This document shows positions 14,633 through 22,486 of a stretch of DNA of 22,615 nt, piece by piece. Numbering within the stretch: the stretch's first letter is position 1; each line of letters opens with the position of its first letter. Both the position numbers and the translations under genes were made by a program. The notes beneath the pieces were generated by a model that was not told the DNA's origin, searched no databases, and saw only the letters and a program-made list of their open reading frames with translations. Origin of the DNA: Lachnospiraceae bacterium (lineage in GTDB: Bacteria; Bacillota; Clostridia; Lachnospirales; Lachnospiraceae); assembly GCA_015258065.1 (NCBI GenBank), contig JABZIZ010000026.1, positions 1 through 22,615 of the forward strand, given 5' to 3'.

Positions 14633-16111
14633 ATGGCGGAGAAGACGAAGAATAGAGAGAGGGAAGAGAAGTTGCAGCAGAAGGAAACGCAGAATCAGCA
14701 ATCGGAACTGGAAGAGCAGGAGAAGCAACCGAATCAGGAAGCGCAGGAGAAGCAACCGAATCAGGAAGCGCAGGAGAAGCAACCGAATCAGGAAAACAGG
14801 GACAATCGAAGCAAGGAAGGTACGATGAAGAAGCCATATAAGGAATACAGTAAGCAGGAATTGGAACAAGAGCTGGTGCACCTGAAGAAGGAATATGAGA
14901 AATATCAGGAGATGGATCTGAAGCTGAACATGGCGAGGGGAAAGCCCTGCAAGGAGCAGCTGGATCTTTCACTGGGGCTCATGGACGCACTGGATTCCAA
15001 GGCGGATATGTATAGCGAGGATGGAACGGACTGCAGAAACTATGGCGTATTGGACGGAATTCCGGAAGCCAAGCTTTTAATGAGCGACATGATGGAAAAC
15101 AACCCGGACAATATTATTATCTACGGCAATTCTTCCCTGAATGTGATGTACGATACGGTGTCCAGAGCCATGACGCATGGGATTATGGGATCTACCCCGT
15201 GGTGTAAGCTGGACAAGGTTTCTTTTCTCTGCCCGGTGCCGGGATATGACCGTCACTTTGCAATTACCGAATATTTTGGCATTAACATGATTCCGGTACC
15301 GATGCACGAGGATGGTCCGGATATGGATCTGGTTTCGAAGCTGGTGGAAGAGGATGAATCCATCAAGGGAATCTGGTGTGTGCCCAAATATTCCAATCCG
15401 CAGGGATATTCCTATTCCGATGAAACGGTCAGGCGCTTTGCAAGGTTAAAGCCTGCCGCCAGGGATTTCCGGATCTTCTGGGACAATGCGTACGGCGTGC
15501 ATCATCTGTATGAGGATAAACAGGATTATCTGGTGGAAATTCTGAGAGAATGCAAGAGGGCGGGCAATCCCGATCTGGTTTATAAATTCGCTTCCACTTC
15601 CAAAATCACCTTTCCGGGAAGCGGCATGAGCGCCCTGGCCACTTCTCTCAACAATCTGGAAGATATCAAAAAGCAGTTAAAGAACCAGACGATCGGTCAT
15701 GATAAGGTGAATCAGCTGCGCCACGTGCGCTTCTTCGGCGATATTTACGGAATGACGGAACACATGAAGAAGCATGCGGACATCATCCGGCCGAAATTCG
15801 AGATGGTGGAAAAGATTCTGGAAGAGGAACTCACCGGTCTTGAAATCGGAACCTGGACCAAACCGCTGGGCGGCTACTTCATCAGCTTTGACGCGATGGA
15901 CGGCTGCGCAAAGAAAATCGTGGATTATGCCAAAAAAGCGGGTGTCGCCATGACTCCGGCAGGAGCCACCTGGCCCTATCACCGGGATCCGCACGATTCC
16001 AATATCCGAATCGCACCGACGTACCCGCCGTTAGAAGATCTGCGCATTGCCTCCAAACTCTTCGCTCTTTGCGTGAAGCTTGCCTCGGTGAAGAAGCTGC
16101 TGGAAGCGTAA
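14633..16111 (+). CDS. Aspartate-aminotransferase-like PLP enzyme with repeat-bearing N-terminal extension
   Basis: The conserved part is a fold-type I aminotransferase of the group that includes the corynebacterial aspartate aminotransferase (Pfam Asp_aminotransf type). It would exchange amino groups between an amino acid, probably aspartate or a relative, and 2-oxoglutarate. Motifs: LNMARGKPCKEQLDLS, DCRNYGVLDGIPEAK, CVPKYSNPQGYSYSDETVRRFA, FWDNAYGVHHL, and the PLP lysine in FASTSKITFPGSG (K324 in the long form). The frame has two plausible starts. ATG 14633 has AAAGGA upstream and adds 64 residues rich in Glu, Gln and Lys with three EKQPNQEAQ repeats. ATG 14825 has AAGGAAGG four bases upstream and gives the usual ~428-residue enzyme. 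The gene follows the LTA-synthase-like gene by 50 bp. The fold is certain, the amino-acid substrate is not. Confidence 0.88.
   Translation: MAEKTKNREREEKLQQKETQNQQSELEEQEKQPNQEAQEKQPNQEAQEKQPNQENRDNRSKEGTMKKPYKEYSKQELEQELVHLKKEYEKYQEMDLKLNMARGKPCKEQLDLSLGLMDALDSKADMYSEDGTDCRNYGVLDGIPEAKLLMSDMMENNPDNIIIYGNSSLNVMYDTVSRAMTHGIMGSTPWCKLDKVSFLCPVPGYDRHFAITEYFGINMIPVPMHEDGPDMDLVSKLVEEDESIKGIWCVPKYSNPQGYSYSDETVRRFARLKPAARDFRIFWDNAYGVHHLYEDKQDYLVEILRECKRAGNPDLVYKFASTSKITFPGSGMSALATSLNNLEDIKKQLKNQTIGHDKVNQLRHVRFFGDIYGMTEHMKKHADIIRPKFEMVEKILEEELTGLEIGTWTKPLGGYFISFDAMDGCAKKIVDYAKKAGVAMTPAGATWPYHRDPHDSNIRIAPTYPPLEDLRIASKLFALCVKLASVKKLLEA
14720..14800 (+). repeat. 27-bp tandem repeat in the aminotransferase N-terminal extension
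   Basis: Three contiguous 27-bp units (14720, 14747, 14774) encode EKQPNQEAQ twice and EKQPNQENR once. The copies are almost identical at DNA level, so the expansion is recent. The unit keeps the frame between the two candidate start codons of the gene. Confidence 0.93.
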
Positions 16112-16204
16112 GAAAACACACTTCCGGCAATACCGCAGCGGCAACCGGGAAGCTTCCGGCAGCACCATGGTAAGCCTGTTAAGAAGCGACCGGAAGCGTA
16201 GCTC
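16112..16204. other. Convergent gap with inverted repeats
   Basis: The 93-bp gap between the aminotransferase and esterase stops holds several CTTCCGG/CCGGAAG words. GCTTCCGG (16152-16159) and CCGGAAGC (16190-16197) are a perfect 8-bp inverted pair. No T-run follows a stem in either direction, so a terminator role is possible but not shown. Confidence 0.35.
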
Positions 16205-17197
16205 TCATTTTTCTTCGATAAATTGTGCGACCTTCTTCCAGGCTTCTGCGGATTCCGGGAGAAGGGACAGCCCCATCTGAAAGACATGGAACATCTCCGG
16301 ATACACCTCCAGGCGCACGTTGACTCCCGCATCGTGCGCCTTTTGTGCGGCTGCGGTGGAGTCGGATAAGAGCATTTCGTTCGAACCGACCTGGAAGAGC
16401 ATCGGAGGAAGATCGGTGAAATCGCCGAATAAGGGAGAAAGATAGGGGGTGTGGGGATCGTGGTCCCCGACGTAAGGATTGTGATAAATCATGGACGAGT
16501 AGTGGTTGACCGGGTCTTTGGCATTTCCAAAGAGAATATCCTTGGTGTAATTCTCTTCGTAGGAAGGACCGGAGGCAGTCACATCTGTCCAGGGGCTCAT
16601 CAGGACGAGCTTCTTCGGACTGCCCATGCCGTGATCCCGCAGGTACATGGCAAGCGCAAGAGAAAGACCGCCGCCGGCGGAGTCTCCCGCCACAATGATT
16701 TCCTCCGGGAGGTAATCCCGCTCCTCAATGAGAAACTTCCAGGCGCGGACGGCATCCTCCAGTGCAGCGGGATAGGGATGCTCCGGGGCATAGCGGTAAT
16801 CTACGATCAGGCAGGCCTGACCGTCGTTACAGTCGCTGTAGAGAACGCCGAAGTCTCGGTAGACATTCCGAAGACCCGCAATATAGCCGCCGCCGTGCAG
16901 CATCAACACTACGGTGTGCGACCTGCGCACGGGCGGCAGTACCAGTTCCAGACGAAACTGCTGCTCTTCTCCGGAGGGAGGAGACAGCGGATCCGTAAAG
17001 CCAAGGAGTTCCGTGTGGGAGTAGCCTGCGGGGCATCTCCAGGGAAGCTCCTGTAAATTTCGTCTATAGGTGCCGTTCTTAATGCCGGGCCCCAGGGTGG
17101 TGGAATTCGATGCCGCCTGAATGATGCCTTCGATGATCTTGGCACGGGCGCTGAGCGCCCCAAACTCTGTCCCCGAATTTTCTAAGTGGAAATCCAT
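16205..17197 (-). CDS. Alpha/beta hydrolase, HSL-type esterase (Abhydrolase_3)
   Basis: This 330-residue protein belongs to the hormone-sensitive-lipase-like esterases (family IV). It has the oxyanion motif HGGG (101-104), the nucleophile elbow GDSAGG (171-176, Ser173), DYRYAPEHPYPAALED, an acid in GSNEMLLSD (probably Glu274) and His304 in MFHVFQ. No signal peptide or membrane segment is seen, so it should act in the cytoplasm on short-chain or activated esters. ATG 17197 is preceded by AAGAGG at good distance. It lies 149 bp downstream of the zinc-ribbon membrane gene on the same strand, the gap being filled by 44-bp repeats. With the acyltransferase at the head of the group, it may cleave or remodel the same ester product; this is inference. 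Confidence 0.9.
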   Translation of the reverse strand: MDFHLENSGTEFGALSARAKIIEGIIQAASNSTTLGPGIKNGTYRRNLQELPWRCPAGYSHTELLGFTDPLSPPSGEEQQFRLELVLPPVRRSHTVVLMLHGGGYIAGLRNVYRDFGVLYSDCNDGQACLIVDYRYAPEHPYPAALEDAVRAWKFLIEERDYLPEEIIVAGDSAGGGLSLALAMYLRDHGMGSPKKLVLMSPWTDVTASGPSYEENYTKDILFGNAKDPVNHYSSMIYHNPYVGDHDPHTPYLSPLFGDFTDLPPMLFQVGSNEMLLSDSTAAAQKAHDAGVNVRLEVYPEMFHVFQMGLSLLPESAEAWKKVAQFIEEK

Positions 17198-17227
17198 ACA
17201 TACCTCTTTCGTTTTTGCAGGTGAAGC

Positions 17228-17390
17228 CTTCGTTGCAATTCGTTTCCGGCACGGAAGCTTACAGCGTAAATCTTCGTTGCAGTTCGTTTCCGGCGCAGAA
17301 GCTTACAGCGCAAATCTTCGTTGCAGTTTATTTCCGGTGCGGAAGCTTATAGGTTGAATCTTCGTTGCAGTTCGTTTCTGGCGCGGATCC
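17228..17390. repeat. 44-bp tandem repeat derived from the end of the zinc-ribbon membrane gene
   Basis: Units start at 17228, 17272 and 17316, with a partial fourth at 17360-17390 that lies inside the coding sequence. On the gene's strand the last codons and stop read CGAAGATTCAACCTATAA. Two copies further on show the same end as CGAAGATTTGCGCTGTAA and CGAAGATTTACGCTGTAA, each with an in-phase stop of its own. The repeats are therefore copies of the 3' end of the gene with its stop codon. The unit is not a multiple of three, which fits its position after the stop. Confidence 0.93.
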
Positions 17391-18015
17391 CGCCGAAGAC
17401 AATTGTTCCGGAGAAAAGGATGAGGGCGGAACAAAAGGCGGTCCAGGTCAGCGCAATGGACGTGGTTTTGCCTAGCAGCAGGAAAAAAAGCAGGACGAAG
17501 GAAAAAATCAGGTTCAGCACCTGCAACATCAGGTAGCTGGTATAGCTGCGGCTCTTGATCACCATGAAGAGCATGGTGGCGGCACAGAGCACAAGGGACA
17601 TCACGGGGAGACCGTAATTCAGGGACCAGCCGTGAAAGTCGCCGAAATAATCCGCCCCCACCAGCATGAAGCCGGAAAAGATCGCCAGCTGCGACAGCCG
17701 GTAATGAAACGAGTGCTTCCGCACGATGGCAACATTGAAGCAGAGCAGCGCATACAGAATATACAAACCGGAAACGATGGCCCAGCGGTGCCTGCCGTCG
17801 TAATGGTAGTAATTGACCAGAACACAGATCCCTTCCGCCACACAGCCGAGGAAGACAAGGACTTTCATGAGGAAGTGCATCATCTGTGTTTTCCTGGCAA
17901 TGTTCGGATAGATGTTATGCCCTTTGGACTCTCCCCTGCCGAGCGCCATGTGACAGAGCGGACAGACCGCCGTTTCATCCTCAATGAGGATGCCGCAATT
18001 CTTGCATTTAATCAT
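17347..18015 (-). CDS. Zinc-ribbon six-helix membrane protein (DUF6320-like)
   Basis: The 222-residue protein begins with a zinc ribbon (CxxC at 4-7 and CPLC at 18-21), then about six transmembrane helices (near 47-69, 77-98, 107-121, 133-153, 160-182, 185-209) and a short basic end. The layout fits the DUF6320 family as I recall it, which has no known function. Its ATG overlaps the acyltransferase stop by four bases (ATGA), so the two are translationally coupled and probably work together, for example as membrane anchor or sensor for the acyltransferase. The last codons have been multiplied downstream as a 44-bp repeat. The family name is a recognition by layout, not by search. Confidence 0.75.
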   Translation of the reverse strand: MIKCKNCGILIEDETAVCPLCHMALGRGESKGHNIYPNIARKTQMMHFLMKVLVFLGCVAEGICVLVNYYHYDGRHRWAIVSGLYILYALLCFNVAIVRKHSFHYRLSQLAIFSGFMLVGADYFGDFHGWSLNYGLPVMSLVLCAATMLFMVIKSRSYTSYLMLQVLNLIFSFVLLFFLLLGKTTSIALTWTAFCSALILFSGTIVFGGIRARNELQRRFNL

Positions 18016-19310
18016 TCGTAGTAGACTCCATTCGTCGAAACGCGCACCGCTATCCCCTCTTTTGCCAGCTGCTTAAGGAAAAAACGCTGGATAGAAGCAT
18101 CCTTTAAGACGGACGTGAAGGTCAGGGTGAGAATACCGTCATAAGTTGCCACCGCCGCCTTCAGATTCTGGTGGGCGGAAACCGGAAGCATCTCATAAAT
18201 ATTGCTTACATAGGAAGCATAGGGGGCTGCCAGTGTGATTTTTCCCAGATTGGTCAGTGTGGTGGTATTCGCCCTCGCTTTTTTGTGATAGATAAAGGTC
18301 AGACCGATTTTTTTGAAGATATAGGGAAGAGAACGCAAGAGCAGGTTTCTCTGACCGACGACGCTGTAAGAGAAAATTTCCTCAAGCTTCTCTTTGTGTA
18401 CTTGGGCATGCAGACTGTCTTTTGTCAGCTTACAGAGATCGCCAAGCGTCCAGGCTTCCCCGCTTTCTTTTTCCTGTGGTAAAAAAGAGACGCTCACCAT
18501 GACGAAGAAATTCCTGGTGGTCACCGATTCGTAATACGGCCTTAAATTCACCGGCACATTCACGACGATCGGTCGCCTGGACGGAGAACCAAGGAGGTAG
18601 GCCTGATGGATACTGTAGAGAAGGAGGCTGACCAGATAGACATTCACCGAGCAGTCATATTTGTGCGCCACCTCGTGCAGTGCGTCATAAGACATGAACG
18701 CGTGAATGACGCCAAGACCGTTGGAATAAAATTTCTCCCCGGTCAGATTCAGGGCGGGTTTGGTGGAGTAGGTGCTTACATGCGCTTTTTTGAAATTACG
18801 GACATAACTGTCTTCGGTATTGAGCGAGGTATCTTCGGAAAAGGAGTCCTCTTCCTCTTCCCCGAAGGCCTCCGGATGCGAGAGACGAAGGTAAGCGTAT
18901 ACCAATTCCTTTAAAAAAGTCAGAGCGCCCATCCCGTCCGCCAGCACATGAAAAGCCTCCAGATGAATCCGGTCTTCAAAATAGGTCACACGAAAAAGAA
19001 AGCCGCGGTTGGCGGCAGCCTCCATGCGGCGGCAGGGATAGTCGTTTTCCTCGTAGACGGTCGGTGGCCGCTTGATATTTTTTTCAAAATAATACCAGAA
19101 AACCCCCTGGCGCATCAGCACATTAAAGGAGGGGAAGCGGGGGAGCAAGTCGTCCAGCGCATGCTGAAGGAGGATGGCATCCACCTGCTCTTTTAATACC
19201 GCGGTGATCCGGTATACATTTGTATTGGTTTCGTTGGCAATGACAGGGAACAGAAGCGCCGTATTGTCGAGCTTCTGCCATGCATCCAGTGATTCTTTTT
19301 TTCTTACCAT
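18012..19310 (-). CDS. Condensation-type acyltransferase (alcohol acetyltransferase/PapA-like)
   Basis: This 432-residue protein has the fold signature of CoA-dependent acyltransferases and NRPS condensation domains: the catalytic FHVLADGMGAL (HxxxDG, H121 and D125) and a second-half block NVYLVSLLLYSIHQA, VNVPVNLRPYY and LTNLGKITL. Such proteins form esters or amides from an acyl thioester and an alcohol or amine. No carrier-protein domain or NRPS gene is nearby, so it is a stand-alone enzyme; product and donor are unknown. ATG 19310 has AAAGGA upstream. An acidic low-complexity loop (about 155-165, EEEEDSF) lies in the middle. It heads a three-gene group with a coupled zinc-ribbon membrane protein and an esterase. 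An extended -10 box lies about 30 bases upstream. Confidence 0.83.
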   Translation of the reverse strand: MVRKKESLDAWQKLDNTALLFPVIANETNTNVYRITAVLKEQVDAILLQHALDDLLPRFPSFNVLMRQGVFWYYFEKNIKRPPTVYEENDYPCRRMEAAANRGFLFRVTYFEDRIHLEAFHVLADGMGALTFLKELVYAYLRLSHPEAFGEEEEDSFSEDTSLNTEDSYVRNFKKAHVSTYSTKPALNLTGEKFYSNGLGVIHAFMSYDALHEVAHKYDCSVNVYLVSLLLYSIHQAYLLGSPSRRPIVVNVPVNLRPYYESVTTRNFFVMVSVSFLPQEKESGEAWTLGDLCKLTKDSLHAQVHKEKLEEIFSYSVVGQRNLLLRSLPYIFKKIGLTFIYHKKARANTTTLTNLGKITLAAPYASYVSNIYEMLPVSAHQNLKAAVATYDGILTLTFTSVLKDASIQRFFLKQLAKEGIAVRVSTNGVYYE

Positions 19311-19337
19311 GAAATATCCTTTCCAGACACTCCTCCC

Positions 19338-19359
19338 ATCATACCATAGTTTCCGGAAA
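19338..19359 (-). promoter_or_regulatory. Candidate promoter of the acyltransferase group, with palindrome
   Basis: On the minus strand TATGGTATGAT forms an extended -10 box (core 19338-19343), giving a leader of about 20 bases. No good -35 is seen. A perfect 10-bp palindrome TTTCCGGAAA (19350-19359) lies just upstream of the -10 and could bind a regulator. Confidence 0.5.
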
Positions 19360-19402
19360 AAACATCGGGTGAGTCAGGAAAGGAGGGGCTTTAGGAAGAG
19401 GC

Positions 19403-19462
19403 GATGGGCTTCCCGGGGCAAAGATGGGCTTTCCGGGGCGATGATGGACTGCCCGGGGGTGG
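19403..19462. repeat. 20-bp tandem repeat in the acyltransferase/membrane-protein divergent gap
   Basis: Three 20-bp units start at 19403, 19423 and 19443, each GATGGGCTTCCCGGGGC-like with a few changes. The 227-bp gap otherwise holds only the promoter candidate for the left-hand gene; no clear promoter for the right-hand gene was found. Confidence 0.85.
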
Positions 19463-19537
19463 GTGCGCTACAAAGCAGACACCTTGGCAAAGGGGGAGGC
19501 GTTGTGGTAAGGTGACGGAGTGGGAAAGGCGGGATCA

Positions 19538-21052
19538 ATGAAAAAAATCAAGATGGACGTCGTCATGGCGCTGGCGCTGAATGCGGTTCTGATTCTGTTG
19601 CTGTTGCCGATGCTGTACTGCTCTACGGCGGATGTTGCCACCGGAGACGATTTGTTAAACGGGGCCGTGGTGTATCACGTACTGCAGGACGGCGGTAGCA
19701 TGGTGGATGTGCTACGCGCGGTAGGCGCCTATATTGTAGAGAATTATCGCACCTGGCAGGGAACCTGGTCCTCCATTTTTCTCTTCTGTTTTGCCCCGGT
19801 GAACTGGGGCAGGGGGATGTATGCGATCGTGCCGTGGATCGCGATTTTCACCGTGCTGGCGGGAGCCTGGCTGCTGATGCGGGAATTTCTGGTCAAGAGG
19901 GCACAGCTACCCGTGTCGCTCTTTTGGTCGCTCTTTGCACTTACAGGAATCTTTTTGACACAGTATGCGCCAAAGCCCAGAGCGGGATTTTTCTGGTATA
20001 CCTGTGTGGCGCACTATAACATTCCGTTTTTGATCATGGCACTCACCCTGGTAGGAGCCCTGCATTTTACCCTGGATGCAAGAGAGGGGCATCCGGTCAG
20101 AGCGGGCCTTTGTTATCTTTTGCTGCTTTTTGGCTATACTTACCTCGGCGGGGCAAGTTATCCGCCGGTTCTACTTTCCCTCTTTGGTACGTCGCTGCTG
20201 ATTCTGACCCTCTTTTTCCGGTTCAGGGGGGAGGAAAAGAAGCTGTGCAGGAAAAGAGGGGTCATGCTCCTGCTACCGCTCTTGTTAGAGGCGGCGGGGC
20301 TTCTGGTCAGCATGGCGGCCCCGGGCAATCATGTGCGCGGCGGTTCGCATTTCGGGTTTTCGGTGAAAAACATCGTGATGGCGGGAGGAGAAGCGTTTCT
20401 TCATGCCATTACGGACAGTCTGCAAATGTTCCTGAGTATCCGTCCGCTGTTTCTGCTCGTTACATCTTCCGTCGTGCTCATGCTGTGCACATACAGGCGT
20501 GGAAAAAGAGATTTTTTCCGGCATCCGCTTCTGTTCCTGCTGCTCGCTTATCTGGTGAATGTGTCGGTTTATCTGCCGGAAATTTTTGCAGGAGCCAAGG
20601 TGTCGGGCGGCTATACCGATCTCGTCTATTTTGTATGGATCATCACGCTTGTCCTTACAACGGTGTACCTCACCGGATTTGTGCTGGAACTTTTGCTGAA
20701 ACGAAGAGGGGAGAATGGTCTTCGGACAGAAAGCAGGAAGAGGATTGGCCTGATCTATTGGATTGCACTCGCCCTGTTCCTTGTCCTCTTTTACAGGCAT
20801 CTCATCGGTGACTCCATGGATTACATTTGCTTGCAGTATATTCGCAGCGGTGCCATGGAGGACTTCAAGGCACAGATGGCGGATTGGTTTTCGGTATTGG
20901 AAAATCCTAAGATCAAGGACGTGGTGCTGGAACCGGTGAATGACGATCAGGGGCCGATTAAACTCTATTTGCCGACGGAGGATCAGGATCACATCCTGAA
21001 CCGGGCGGTGGCAGGCTATTATCGCAAGGATTCCGTTGTTATGAAAAAATAG
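19538..21052 (+). CDS. Polytopic membrane protein, GT-C/DUF6056-like
   Basis: The 504-residue protein has roughly ten to twelve transmembrane helices spread over its length and a soluble C-terminal end (about 435-504). The first outer loop holds ATGDDLLNG (Asp37-Asp38) followed by YRTWQGTW (70-77). An acidic pair in the first loop followed by a YxxWxG motif resembles GT-C glycosyltransferases that use lipid-linked sugars, and the whole resembles DUF6056 proteins; this is recognition by layout. If so, it would move a sugar from a polyprenyl carrier to an envelope polymer on the outer face. The glycosyltransferase-deacetylase pair at 2.5-4.7 kb could supply the donor. ATG 19538 (AAAGG eight bases upstream) was preferred to GTG 19520 because the membrane helix follows directly; the GTG start also has an AAGGTG site. 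Confidence 0.65.
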   Translation: MKKIKMDVVMALALNAVLILLLLPMLYCSTADVATGDDLLNGAVVYHVLQDGGSMVDVLRAVGAYIVENYRTWQGTWSSIFLFCFAPVNWGRGMYAIVPWIAIFTVLAGAWLLMREFLVKRAQLPVSLFWSLFALTGIFLTQYAPKPRAGFFWYTCVAHYNIPFLIMALTLVGALHFTLDAREGHPVRAGLCYLLLLFGYTYLGGASYPPVLLSLFGTSLLILTLFFRFRGEEKKLCRKRGVMLLLPLLLEAAGLLVSMAAPGNHVRGGSHFGFSVKNIVMAGGEAFLHAITDSLQMFLSIRPLFLLVTSSVVLMLCTYRRGKRDFFRHPLLFLLLAYLVNVSVYLPEIFAGAKVSGGYTDLVYFVWIITLVLTTVYLTGFVLELLLKRRGENGLRTESRKRIGLIYWIALALFLVLFYRHLIGDSMDYICLQYIRSGAMEDFKAQMADWFSVLENPKIKDVVLEPVNDDQGPIKLYLPTEDQDHILNRAVAGYYRKDSVVMKK

Positions 21053-21085
21053 GACAGCCAAACGGCATGGATCTCTCTGCCCGCC

Positions 21086-21189
21086 TGAGTCCTACAGGGA
21101 ACTTACATCCTTGATTCCGACAGGGAACTTACATCTTTGATTTCGACAGGAAACTCACATCTTTGATTCCTACCGTAAATTCACGCTGC
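21086..21189. repeat. 26-bp tandem repeat upstream of the YerB-like lipoprotein gene
   Basis: Four 26-bp units start at 21086, 21112, 21138 and 21164. The second is TGATTCCGACAGGGAACTTA followed by CATCTT; the others differ by one to eight bases, and the last is most changed. The array ends about 20 bp before the promoter of the next gene. Confidence 0.9.
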
Positions 21190-21200
21190 CGATGTGGCGG

Positions 21201-21235
21201 AGTGGATTGCAAAATCCACTTGATGGTGGTATGAT
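21201..21235 (+). promoter_or_regulatory. Promoter of the YerB-like gene with overlapping operator-like palindrome
   Basis: TTGCAA (-35, 21207-21212), a 17-base spacer and TATGAT (-10, 21230-21235) with a TGG extension form a good vegetative promoter. A perfect 8-bp inverted repeat AGTGGATT-GCAA-AATCCACT (21201-21220) covers the -35 box, a usual place for a repressor site. Transcription would begin near 21242, about 60 bases before the start codon. Confidence 0.7.
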
Positions 21236-21303
21236 TTTTGGGTTCATTTGGAGAGACACTCATATTTGTGATGCACAAAGGTTTTGCAATAAGGAGAAAC
21301 GGG

Positions 21304-22434
21304 ATGAGGAAAATCAATAAAAAGTTGATCAGCCTTGCGCTGGTGGCAGCCATGACGGGAGTGATTGCCGGTTGTGGGAAGAGCGATCAGACAAGCGACA
21401 ATTCGAGTAGCATGTATACCATGAAGGACGGGGGACAGGCCTCGGCGGGAGCGTCGGCCTCCACGCAGGCGGCGGCAAATGGCGAAATTCCCGCCGACAT
21501 GTATTTGAGCGAGTTAACAGGGGAACCGATTTCGGACGAACTCAAAAACCAGAGACCGGTGGCGGTCATGGTGGACAATGAGAAAACGGCGCTTCTTCAC
21601 TATGGAACGGATGAATCCGACATCGTTTATGAAATGATGAACTCCACCTTAAACAAGAGAATTACCCGTCTCATGTGCGTCATCAAGGACTGGGGTAAGA
21701 TCGAGCAACTGGGCAGCATCCGCTCCACCAGACCGACCAATATCATTCTGGCGGCGGAATATGATGCGGTGCTCTGCCACGATGGCGGTCCTTTCTACAA
21801 CAACGACTGGTTCAAGAAGCCTTGGTCGGTACACTTCTCCGGCACCTTCTCCCGTGTGTCCAACGGCAAGTCGAGGGAGTTCACGGAATACGTGGTCAAG
21901 GGCGATCTGGACAAGAACTTCCAGAGATCCGGCGTCTCTACGGAATATAACGAATACCGTGTGGATGATGGCAAGCACTTCAACTTTGCACCTTACGGTC
22001 AGACCGTGGATGTGAAAGGCGCAGAGGGCGCTGTCGAAGCGAAGGACATCAAGCTTCCGTTCTATCACAACGGTTCCGAACTGAAATACAATGAGCAGAC
22101 CGGTACCTACGATTATTACGAATACGGTTCCATCCACAAGGATGCCGAAGACGGAAAGCCCCTGTCCTTTAAGAACCTGTTCATCCAGGATTGTGACTTC
22201 ACTCAGCTGGATCCGAACGGTTATCTGATTTACAACTGCATCTCCCAGAAGATGATGAACGGCTGGTATGTGACGAACGGCTATGCGCGTCCGATGGTCT
22301 GGAACAAGAAGGATGACCAGACGTTAACCAAATATTATGATGCCAAGAGCGGAGAGGAAATCCAGGTCAATGCCGGGAAGAGCTATGTAACTCTGATTCC
22401 CAGTGATACCTGGAGCGAAGTGGAAATCCAGTAA
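21304..22434 (+). CDS. YerB-like lipoprotein, DUF3048 family
   Basis: The 376-residue protein starts with a lipoprotein signal (MRKINKK, a hydrophobic stretch and the lipobox VIAGC, Cys24), then a Ser/Thr/Ala-rich linker (about 26-65) and the two-part DUF3048 region: RPVAVMVDNEKTA with DIVYEMMNS and ITRLMCV, IRSTRPTNIILAAEYDAVLCHDGG, and a C-terminal part (about 240-375) rich in beta structure. It should be anchored to the outer face of the membrane; the family (YerB of Bacillus) has no established function. ATG 21304 was chosen for AAGGAG ten bases upstream and because the signal peptide begins there. It has its own promoter and a strong terminator, so it is probably a single-gene unit. Confidence 0.9.
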   Translation: MRKINKKLISLALVAAMTGVIAGCGKSDQTSDNSSSMYTMKDGGQASAGASASTQAAANGEIPADMYLSELTGEPISDELKNQRPVAVMVDNEKTALLHYGTDESDIVYEMMNSTLNKRITRLMCVIKDWGKIEQLGSIRSTRPTNIILAAEYDAVLCHDGGPFYNNDWFKKPWSVHFSGTFSRVSNGKSREFTEYVVKGDLDKNFQRSGVSTEYNEYRVDDGKHFNFAPYGQTVDVKGAEGAVEAKDIKLPFYHNGSELKYNEQTGTYDYYEYGSIHKDAEDGKPLSFKNLFIQDCDFTQLDPNGYLIYNCISQKMMNGWYVTNGYARPMVWNKKDDQTLTKYYDAKSGEEIQVNAGKSYVTLIPSDTWSEVEIQ

Positions 22435-22486
22435 AAATCGTTTCTGCGAGCGGGATCATGATCTGAGAGAAAGAAAGCGTTAGAGG

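Noticed and set aside
17228..17390. CRISPR-like array
   Set aside because: The units are contiguous with no unique spacers and no cas genes are present; the units derive from a gene end.
18012..19310. Part of a nonribosomal peptide synthetase
   Set aside because: Only a single condensation-type fold is present; no adenylation or carrier domain is found in or near the gene.
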